From positions 1 to 5,232 of the forward strand of contig JAHDCN010000220.1 in assembly GCA_020629815.1 (NCBI GenBank): 5,232 nt of DNA, read 5' to 3'. Source of the DNA: Verrucomicrobiota bacterium (GTDB lineage: Bacteria; Verrucomicrobiota; Verrucomicrobiia; Verrucomicrobiales; DEV007). The notes below the pieces were generated by a model that was given only the letters and a program-made list of their open reading frames with translations, had not been told where the DNA came from and ran no database searches. Below, in pieces: positions 1-5,232 of the stretch (position 1 is the stretch's first letter; every line of letters starts with the position of its first letter). The position numbers were made by a program, and so were the translations under genes.

Positions 1-2432
1 CCCTGCTCGTTTCGGGAACGCTTCAGGATTCCCTCGACGGCAATGCGATCCATCGGATCGATTTGCCGGCCCGTTGCGTAGGACAACAATTTCTCGGCCA
101 GGTGACGGGTCATGAAATCCTGACGGGTCAACAGGTGCTGGCGGAACTGATGTACATTGGCAAAAGCGGTTCCATCGGAAAACTCTCCAGAGGCATCCAC
201 TTCGCGGGCGGGTTTGCCTTTACCCGCCGCCGGATACTTCGACCGGTAGCGACCAATCGGATCGAAATTTTCCAGGGCGAAGCCAGGCGCATCGATCTTG
301 CGATGACACTCAGCGCAGGTCTTCACCTCACGATGTTTCTCCAACTGCTCGCGAATCGTCGTCGTGCCCCGGGTGTCCGGCTCGATGGCGGGCACCTCAT
401 CGGGCGGCGGCGGTGTCGGTGTGCCGAGGATATTTTCCAAAACAAAAACACCGCGAGTCACCGGGGAGGTTTCGATGCCATTGGCACTAACCGTCAGGAT
501 CGCGCCCATGCCAAGCAAGCCCCCCCGCCCTTTCGGATTCTCTTTCAGACTCACCCGATGAAACTGATAGCGCTCTTTCTTTGAGTAGGGAAACGGTAGG
601 TTATACAATTGCGCGAGCGGGTGATTCAAAAAGGTATAATCGCTGTGAATGAAGTGACGAGTCGGCCGGTTTTTCTCCACAATATGCCGGGTGAAATGGA
701 TCACCTCCTGCTTCATAGCTGTCTCCAGATCGTCGTAGTAGTAGACTGCGGAAGCGTTTCGGTCGGGCGGCATTCCACCGAGCTCCCGCAGGTTCAGCCA
801 GCTATCAAGAAAGCCACGATAGAAGTCTTCTGATTCGGCTTTGGCAAGCAGTCGATCCATTTCCGAAACCAGCACGCGGGGCGCCAAAATCTCTCCACTA
901 TCCGCTTTCTGACGCAGCACATCATCCGGCTGCGTGGCATTGAGAAAATAGGAAAGCCGCGCTGCAAGGTCATGAGCACCAAGCAGTTCACCGCTCTTTT
1001 CGCCCGCTTCGCTTAAATACAAAAACGCCGGTGAACAAAGCGCAGCCTTGATCGCATCAATCGTTGCCTGACGCGGTGTATGTCCCTTTTTGATCCGGGC
1101 ATCGGCGACAGCAATGAGGCTGGCCAATTCTTCCTCACCCGGCGGACGTCGGTAGGCTTGCGACGCAAAATTTTTCAGAACGGTCTTTCGGTGCGCAGCA
1201 TCAAACTCCCCTTGCCCCAGTATCCTTTTCTGAGCGGGCGGCGGCCATTCCTCATAAATCGGCCCTCGAATTTTCACCTCGTGAATTCGGATATGCGGCA
1301 TCTTGCCATGTTCCAGAACCACCCGGCGCGCCTGCACAATACCTCGGTCTTTGTGGTAACGATCGCCCTTCGGCCAGGTGTCTTTGTATCGCCTGGAAAT
1401 TGCGCTGAAGGCATTGCGACAGTTCTTCATGCCATTCGGAAAAATGAAGCGGGGCTGCTGGCCTTTTTCCAACCACGCTTTCATCGTATACCATTTCGGC
1501 TTTCCATCCGCCACGGTCACTTCATCCAACTGCGGCTCGATCGGTTGAGGATGATGCAGCTTTCCACTCCGCGCATCTCCGGTCACGATGCCGAGCCGAA
1601 ACGGTTCCGACAAATCCATACCGAAGATCTCCGGATCATACGGGCTGTCGCGATGCATCGAGTGCGCCAGCACCTTCACCTCATAGAGGCCATCGGCATG
1701 CACGCCTTCGGGAAACGCTTCCAGACCTCCGTAGCCGCCTTCGTGATTCACTGTATTCGGGACCTCATAAACACAGAGATACTTGTATTGGAATACATTC
1801 TTGTGGGAATAGCTCAGCTCTTGTCCCTGGTAGAAATCATCCTGAAAATGCCAGTTCTTTACCTCCGGCTGTTCCACCATTCCGAGTGCCTTTTCGACGA
1901 TCTCATTCGCTGCCTCAAAGTGATTCTGCAGCAGGAAACTCGAAGTCACCAGTTCGTCTCCAATCGTGTCGAGATGCTCGCGTGTTTGATCATTCGGAAA
2001 GGTATCCGTCGGCGCAAAGGTATCGGTCCGTCGGAGAAACAGATCCTCCACGGTGTTGATGTACTCCCTTTCATTCAATCGGCGCAACACGGTCTGGCCA
2101 CCGCTGCTTTTCAGCTGAGCATGAGCTGCCTGCACTTCTTTGGTCAACGCCGCAACCGCAGCAGCCCGCTCCTCATCCGATGGTTGTTCCGCTTTTTTCG
2201 GCGGCATCTCTCCGAGGTTCAGTTGGTCGATGATATCCTGCACCTCGATGATCCCCGCGCGGTCGGACAGAGGAAACAGTAACTCTTCAAACGAGCGGTT
2301 GCCTTTTTCAGACAGGTCATCGTGACACTCCAGGCAATACTTGCCGATAAACACATCTCCGGGATGCGGCTCCGCGAATGCCACTGCGCAAAACGCCGAC
2401 AGCACCAGAGCGGTAATCACATTCTTCGCCAT
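1..2432 (-). CDS. Secreted multi-domain cytochrome-c-type protein (PSCyt1-DUF1587-DUF1595-DUF1592-DUF1588-DUF1585), C-terminus cut by window edge
   Basis: The frame is open for 810 codons from ATG 2432 to the left edge. Residues 1-20 form a Sec signal peptide with probable cleavage AFA|EP. Heme-c motif CLECH lies at 33-37, followed by GEMPPKK (74-80), typical of planctomycete-type cytochrome c (PSCyt1). LRRLNEREY (116-124) marks DUF1587. A beta-rich stretch at about 190-395 looks like a ligand-binding insert. YRRPPGEEEL (427-436) fits DUF1595, and 480-620 fits DUF1592. A second heme motif CAECH (706-710), followed by IDAPGFALENFDPIGRYR (713-730), is the DUF1588 signature. HLAEKLLSYATGRQ (777-790) is DUF1585. 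Only a few dozen residues should be missing. An in-frame TGA (2442-2444) restricts the start to ATG 2432 or GTG 2438; neither has a clear ribosome-binding site. The gene follows the DUF1552 gene by 22 bp, so co-transcription is likely. Export and two covalent hemes are inferred. The substrate is unknown. Confidence 0.95.
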   Translation of the reverse strand, partial: MAKNVITALVLSAFCAVAFAEPHPGDVFIGKYCLECHDDLSEKGNRSFEELLFPLSDRAGIIEVQDIIDQLNLGEMPPKKAEQPSDEERAAAVAALTKEVQAAHAQLKSSGGQTVLRRLNEREYINTVEDLFLRRTDTFAPTDTFPNDQTREHLDTIGDELVTSSFLLQNHFEAANEIVEKALGMVEQPEVKNWHFQDDFYQGQELSYSHKNVFQYKYLCVYEVPNTVNHEGGYGGLEAFPEGVHADGLYEVKVLAHSMHRDSPYDPEIFGMDLSEPFRLGIVTGDARSGKLHHPQPIEPQLDEVTVADGKPKWYTMKAWLEKGQQPRFIFPNGMKNCRNAFSAISRRYKDTWPKGDRYHKDRGIVQARRVVLEHGKMPHIRIHEVKIRGPIYEEWPPPAQKRILGQGEFDAAHRKTVLKNFASQAYRRPPGEEELASLIAVADARIKKGHTPRQATIDAIKAALCSPAFLYLSEAGEKSGELLGAHDLAARLSYFLNATQPDDVLRQKADSGEILAPRVLVSEMDRLLAKAESEDFYRGFLDSWLNLRELGGMPPDRNASAVYYYDDLETAMKQEVIHFTRHIVEKNRPTRHFIHSDYTFLNHPLAQLYNLPFPYSKKERYQFHRVSLKENPKGRGGLLGMGAILTVSANGIETSPVTRGVFVLENILGTPTPPPPDEVPAIEPDTRGTTTIREQLEKHREVKTCAECHRKIDAPGFALENFDPIGRYRSKYPAAGKGKPAREVDASGEFSDGTAFANVHQFRQHLLTRQDFMTRHLAEKLLSYATGRQIDPMDRIAVEGILKRSRNEQ

Positions 2433-2454
2433 TGCCACTGATCACGTTTCGATT

Positions 2455-3735
2455 CTAAACGATCACGCCGTCGCTGTTACCGAAGGTGTCTCGCTCCAGA
2501 CCAAAGTCCTGCAGCACTTTCACGAACAAGTTACACAAGCGCTGCCGCTCCTTCTTCGGCCCGGTGAAATTCTTGTATTCGCCGTGATCGTAACCACCCC
2601 CGGCCAGCATCACCGGCAGATCGTAGTTGGAGTGAATATTGGCATCTCCCATTCCAGAGCCAAACAACACGGCGGTATGGTCCAGCAGGGTTCCGTCGCC
2701 ATCCTGAATGCCGCCCATTTTTTCCAGAAAACGGGCAAAGTGCTTCAGCTGGTATTCCTCGATGACCAGCAATTTATCAATCGCATCCTGCTTTTTGCCG
2801 TGGTGACTCAGGCCGTGGTAGCCGCCCTGAACGCCAAGATCCGATGGAAGAAAATCGCCACCGATTTCCAGAGTCGCAATCCGGGTGGAATCCGTTTGCA
2901 GCGCCAATACAAGCAAATCATACAGCAGCGGCAAGTCCTCAACCATATTGCGGTCGGAAGGCTGGTCGAATGGAGCATCCGGCTTCGGCACATCCGCCCA
3001 CTGCTCACTGAGCTGCAGCTGCTGCTCTACCTCACGAACCGAGGTTAGGTATTCTTCCAGTTTATCGCGATCTTCGCGATCCAGTCGACGGTCGAGCGCT
3101 TTGGCGTCGCTGCGCATCGCATCCAGAATTGAGCCCTGCAGAGAATGACGGTCTTTCACCCGCGCCAGGTCGTTGGCTGATTCTTTGATGAATAGTTTGG
3201 CAAACAACGCACGCGGTCCGGTGATCGGAGGAACACGCGTTCCGGAACGAGTCCAGCACATCATGCAGCCGCCGTGGATTCCGCTTTCTGATCCGACCGT
3301 CAGCGAACGAAACCGGGTTGCTCCGCCAATCGATTCCGCTGCCAGTTGATCCAGACTGATGTTGCCGTCCGGCATGCCTTTGGCATCCATCTGCAGGATA
3401 CCAGTCAGAAAGGAATGCACCGCAAAGTGTCCGCCCTTCACGCCGTGATCGAGCCCGCGATACAAGGTCATTACGTCGCGAACCTTTTCCAGTGGCTTGA
3501 GAAGTTTTGTCGACTCGTAGTCTTTGCCGGTTGTCTTCGGAAACAGGTAGGGCGTTTGAAATCCCAGCAGGTTGCCAATCGCGGCCAGTCGTCGTGGTGA
3601 CGCTCCGCCCTGAGTTTTGGCCGCCCCGAGGGCTACTCCCGTTCCCAATGCCGTCGGCAACAGAGAATGCAAAACCGGCAAAGCCAGTGTGGCTCCGGCA
3701 GACTGGAGGAAATAACGGCGGTCCGTCTTCTTCAT
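2455..3735 (-). CDS. DUF1552 family exported protein with twin-arginine-type leader
   Basis: A complete 426-residue protein, normal length for DUF1552. The N-terminus has DRRYFLQ (5-11) followed by a hydrophobic stretch ALPVLHSLLPTAL (18-30), a good match to a twin-arginine (Tat) leader, which suggests export in a folded state. Family-type features are GYHGLSHHGK (305-314, the HxxSHH motif), the segment LFGSGMGDANIHSNYDLP (357-374) and a glycine-rich AGGGYDHG (378-385). A charged helical stretch at about 185-245 may be a coiled coil. CMMC (157-160) is a CxxC pair without the His needed for heme c. The start is fixed by an in-frame TGA (3739-3741) only two codons upstream of the ATG. No Shine-Dalgarno is visible. 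It is the first gene of a pair with the DUF1592-type cytochrome gene, an arrangement I know from Planctomycetota and Verrucomicrobiota. The DUF1501/sulfatase-like fold is a possible relative. Enzymatic activity is unknown. Confidence 0.95.
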   Translation of the reverse strand: MKKTDRRYFLQSAGATLALPVLHSLLPTALGTGVALGAAKTQGGASPRRLAAIGNLLGFQTPYLFPKTTGKDYESTKLLKPLEKVRDVMTLYRGLDHGVKGGHFAVHSFLTGILQMDAKGMPDGNISLDQLAAESIGGATRFRSLTVGSESGIHGGCMMCWTRSGTRVPPITGPRALFAKLFIKESANDLARVKDRHSLQGSILDAMRSDAKALDRRLDREDRDKLEEYLTSVREVEQQLQLSEQWADVPKPDAPFDQPSDRNMVEDLPLLYDLLVLALQTDSTRIATLEIGGDFLPSDLGVQGGYHGLSHHGKKQDAIDKLLVIEEYQLKHFARFLEKMGGIQDGDGTLLDHTAVLFGSGMGDANIHSNYDLPVMLAGGGYDHGEYKNFTGPKKERQRLCNLFVKVLQDFGLERDTFGNSDGVIV

Positions 3736-3916
3736 GGGTCAAGCTAACGGCAAATCGGAACAGCGAAAGAGCGCTTTTGCGGAGGAGATCCACACTCAGC
3801 ACCACCAGATTGGTAATCTCCCAGCTCATTCACTCATTCTGAAAAACAGAAAATCTCTGAAATTTCTGCTCGCGATTTGGAGAAATGCGGCTAATTCGTA
3901 TCCGATCCCTCAAGAT
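3736..3916. promoter_or_regulatory. Divergent intergenic region between DUF1552 gene and 3D lipoprotein gene
   Basis: This 181 bp spacer separates two divergently transcribed genes, so promoters for both should lie here. The right half (about 3835-3900) is AT-rich and contains inverted repeats. I could not identify a convincing -35/-10 pair on either strand, so no promoter is placed. The lipoprotein frame stays open through most of this spacer, but the predicted product of that extension has no recognisable character and would bury the lipoprotein signal peptide, so it is treated as non-coding. Confidence 0.5.
3837..3868. repeat. Overlapping short inverted repeats (TTCTG/CAGAA type)
   Basis: TTCTGAAAAACAGAA (3837-3851) is a perfect 5 bp inverted repeat with a 5 nt centre. 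CAGAAA (3847-3852) also pairs with TTTCTG (3863-3868) across 10 nt, and GAAATTTC (3859-3866) is a perfect 8 bp palindrome. The same half-site therefore appears three times in alternating orientation within 32 bp. This could be an operator for a dimeric regulator controlling one or both divergent genes. It could also be chance in an AT-rich tract, because the arms are short. Confidence 0.3.
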
Positions 3917-3920
3917 ATGA
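3885..3920 (+). other. Possible 11-codon upstream reading frame overlapping the lipoprotein start
   Basis: ATG at 3885 opens an 11-codon frame, MRLIRIRSLKI, ending in TGA at 3918-3920. That stop overlaps the lipoprotein ATG (3917-3919) as ATGA, the geometry of translational coupling. GGAG lies at 3879-3882, but it ends only 2 nt before this ATG, shorter than the usual spacing. Such a short frame can easily arise by chance. It is noted because the lipoprotein gene itself has no ribosome-binding site and could depend on re-initiation. Confidence 0.12.
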
Positions 3921-4459
3921 AATACCTTGCCTCCCTGTTCCTCGCGGCTTTGTCCGCTTCCCTGTGCTCCTGCACGACTACAGAACCCCAATCATTTGCT
4001 GACTTTTGGAAGCAGGCGATTGCCACTCCGTCGGACACTAAGAAACCCAGTATCCTCAAGAGTAAAAACCGTCGAACCGTTCGCACTACCGCCTACTGCC
4101 ACCTCGAATACGAAAAAGGCGCTCCCTACATGAAGAACGCTCTCGGCACGCGGCTTCGTTATGGCAGCATTCGAAGCGCCGCCTCCGATTGGTCGCGTTT
4201 TCCAGTCGGCACCCAGTTCCGCATTGTCGGACGCGAAGGACTCTATGAGATCGACGACTACGGCAGCGCACTCGCCGGCACCGACACTATCGATCTTTAC
4301 ATGCCCTCGCTGCGCATGATGAACAACTGGGGTGCCCGCTACGTGGACATCGAGATTGTGAAATGGGGCTCCTACGAAAAAAGTGCCGCCATTCTTTCTA
4401 AGCGAACCAAGTACAAGCACTGCCGCCAGATGTACTATGCGCTGCTGAAGAAGATCTAG
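3917..4459 (+). CDS. Lipoprotein with 3D (Asp-Asp-Asp) double-psi beta-barrel domain
   Basis: The 180-residue product begins with a lipoprotein signal peptide: MKY, the hydrophobic stretch LASLFLAALSASL, then the lipobox LCSC, with C19 the likely acylated residue (C17 is an alternative). After a short linker, residues 54-150 match the 3D domain: TVRTTAYCHLE (54-64), YGSIRSAASDW (82-92), FPVGTQFRI (95-103), YEIDDYGSALAG (110-121), TIDLYMPS (124-131) and NNWGARYVDIEIV (136-148). The three characteristic Asp residues appear present as D91, D114 and D126. This fold is shared with the C-terminal part of MltA and related to RlpA, so a peptidoglycan-associated role at the cell envelope is plausible; no full lytic transglycosylase domain is present. 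C61 and C169 are additional cysteines. The start was chosen for the signal peptide, because the upstream in-frame extension would bury it. The stop overlaps that of the convergent neighbour. Confidence 0.9.
   Translation: MKYLASLFLAALSASLCSCTTTEPQSFADFWKQAIATPSDTKKPSILKSKNRRTVRTTAYCHLEYEKGAPYMKNALGTRLRYGSIRSAASDWSRFPVGTQFRIVGREGLYEIDDYGSALAGTDTIDLYMPSLRMMNNWGARYVDIEIVKWGSYEKSAAILSKRTKYKHCRQMYYALLKKI
4456..4459. other. Shared CTAG: two convergent stop codons overlapping by 4 bp
   Basis: On the plus strand TAG at 4457-4459 ends the 3D lipoprotein gene. On the minus strand TAG at 4458-4456 ends the heme/cyclase-repeat gene. The palindrome CTAG therefore carries both stops, and there is no space between the genes for an independent terminator. 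Each transcript must end inside the opposite gene or run on as antisense RNA. Confidence 0.9.
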
Positions 4460-5232
4460 TGCGGCTTCACAGACTCCAGCAAACCAATCACCGCCCAGGT
4501 GGTGCCCCAAAAATTAGATATTCGGCCGGAGCGTTCACGCCGCTTGGTGCTGAAGGTTTTCCAACTGCCGTTTTCCTGCTGCGAAGTCAGTAACCACTTC
4601 CGGGCACTTTGAGCAGCTTCGGTTTGTCCCTTTCCCAATCGTCCCAGAGCAAGAAGGGCCTGACCGGTAGCGGTCGGGCTTCCTTTCTCACCATCGATCC
4701 AGCTCCAACTGCCGCCCTCATTTTGGCGGGCGAGCAAAGCATCCAGTGATGTGCCGTCATCCGCGATGGCCTTCATAGCGAACCACTCGGTAGTTTTCGC
4801 ATCCGCAAAATCATGAGCGCCTTCGCTCTCGATACCGTTCGCCAATTCGATCCAGAGCCGGGAAACAGATCGGGTCTCCGGCTTGGGACGTTTTTGCATC
4901 GGAAGCTGACCACCCGGATCCCAGTAGCCGCTTTCGTCGCGATTACGCAACGCGACTTTCTTCAGTTCGCTGCGCTGCTCCTCCGACAAAAAGTCTGCGG
5001 ATGGCGAAAGAAGATACTGCGCCATCCCTTCGACATTTCGATCCCCGTTCAATTCCCCTTCTTTCACGACGTCCTTGGGGTTCTCCGGATTCGGTTGTCG
5101 ATCCCTGAGAAATTGCTCCAGCACCCACTTTCGGTCCTGTTTTAATTCCTCGATATTCAAGACGAGACCACGGTCAAAAGCGAGCTCTCGGGCCCACAGG
5201 GAAAAAGTCGAGTGATGACAGGAGACACACTC
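4456..5232 (-). CDS. Heme-c protein with squalene-cyclase/prenyltransferase-like repeats, N-terminus cut by window edge
   Basis: The frame is open from the right edge to TAG at 4458-4456, giving 258 residues of C-terminal sequence. The visible part begins with ECVSCHHS, a CxxCH heme-c motif at window residues 2-6, so the mature protein should act outside the cytoplasm. Two repeats of the squalene-cyclase QW type follow: ALLARQNEGGSWSW (165-178) and RKWLLTSQQENGSW (211-224). PTATGQALLALG (186-197) and FWGTTWAVIGLLESV (241-255) are typical of the alpha/alpha-barrel helices of this fold. No DxDD cyclase motif is visible in this part. A TTG at 5160 could act as a start, but the continuous frame and the heme motif upstream show the gene begins beyond the window. 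I recall related heme/cyclase-repeat proteins in Planctomycetota and Verrucomicrobiota. Terpene cyclisation is not supported; the helical barrel may simply be a scaffold. Confidence 0.88.
   Translation of the reverse strand, partial: ECVSCHHSTFSLWARELAFDRGLVLNIEELKQDRKWVLEQFLRDRQPNPENPKDVVKEGELNGDRNVEGMAQYLLSPSADFLSEEQRSELKKVALRNRDESGYWDPGGQLPMQKRPKPETRSVSRLWIELANGIESEGAHDFADAKTTEWFAMKAIADDGTSLDALLARQNEGGSWSWIDGEKGSPTATGQALLALGRLGKGQTEAAQSARKWLLTSQQENGSWKTFSTKRRERSGRISNFWGTTWAVIGLLESVKPH

Noticed and set aside
520..526. Run of seven C (seven G in the coding strand) as a possible frameshift or phase-variation site
   Set aside because: The DUF1592 frame is intact on both sides, reading KGRGGLL, and nothing suggests a second functional frame.
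1080..2282. 400-codon plus-strand open frame
   Set aside because: It is wholly antisense to the DUF1592-type gene, whose frame shows recognisable domains throughout. The plus-strand translation has no recognisable motif and is a composition-driven shadow.
3062..3829. 255-codon minus-strand open frame overlapping the DUF1552 gene
   Set aside because: It lies in another frame of the DUF1552 coding sequence. Its translation is rich in Arg and Ser without domain character.
3734..3916. N-terminal extension of the lipoprotein frame
   Set aside because: The extension would bury a clear lipoprotein signal peptide and lipobox, and it begins on top of the divergent DUF1552 start codon.
4489..4501. 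CACC-GCCCA-GGTG hairpin after the lipoprotein stop as a terminator
   Set aside because: The stem is only 4 bp and no T-run follows on the plus strand. It lies inside the coding sequence of the heme/cyclase-repeat gene.
4456..5160. Heme/cyclase-repeat gene starting at TTG 5160
   Set aside because: The frame continues to the window edge with a CxxCH motif typical of the family, so the TTG is internal and the true start lies outside the window.

Overview
The window looks like a chromosomal piece from the PVC group of bacteria, most likely Verrucomicrobiota, with Planctomycetota as the alternative. This rests on family content: a DUF1552 protein next to a multi-domain DUF1587/DUF1592/DUF1588/DUF1585 cytochrome c protein, a heme-c protein with squalene-cyclase-like repeats, and a 3D-domain lipoprotein of a kind I associate with Verrucomicrobiota. 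The taxonomic call is from memory of these families, not from a search. No RNA genes, mobile elements, CRISPR arrays or phage genes were seen.

Layout. Positions 1-2432 (minus) hold a very large secreted cytochrome-c-type protein whose C-terminus runs off the left edge. Immediately upstream of it, in the same direction and 22 bp away, is a complete DUF1552 gene (2455-3735, minus) with a twin-arginine-type leader. A 181 bp divergent spacer (3736-3916) with small AT-rich inverted repeats separates this pair from a small lipoprotein gene (3917-4459, plus) carrying a 3D (Asp-Asp-Asp) beta-barrel domain. That gene converges on a fourth gene (4456-5232, minus, 5' end missing), and the two stop codons share one CTAG. 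The fourth gene encodes a CxxCH heme-binding motif followed by two repeats of the squalene-cyclase/prenyltransferase type.

How they may work together. The DUF1592-type protein and the DUF1552 protein are very probably one transcription unit acting outside the cytoplasm. The partial fourth gene is also a predicted exported heme-c protein, so three heme-c sites occur in the 5.2 kb, but the lipoprotein gene lies between it and the pair, so it is not in the same operon. The biochemical role of the DUF1552/DUF1592 pair is not known to me, and redox or substrate assignments are inference. The 3D lipoprotein is probably a cell-envelope protein unrelated to the redox genes.

None of the three visible start codons has a convincing Shine-Dalgarno sequence. 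I see no wholly undescribed system. The most unusual elements are the poorly characterised DUF1552/DUF1592 pair, the heme-c/cyclase-repeat protein, and the tight CTAG stop overlap.
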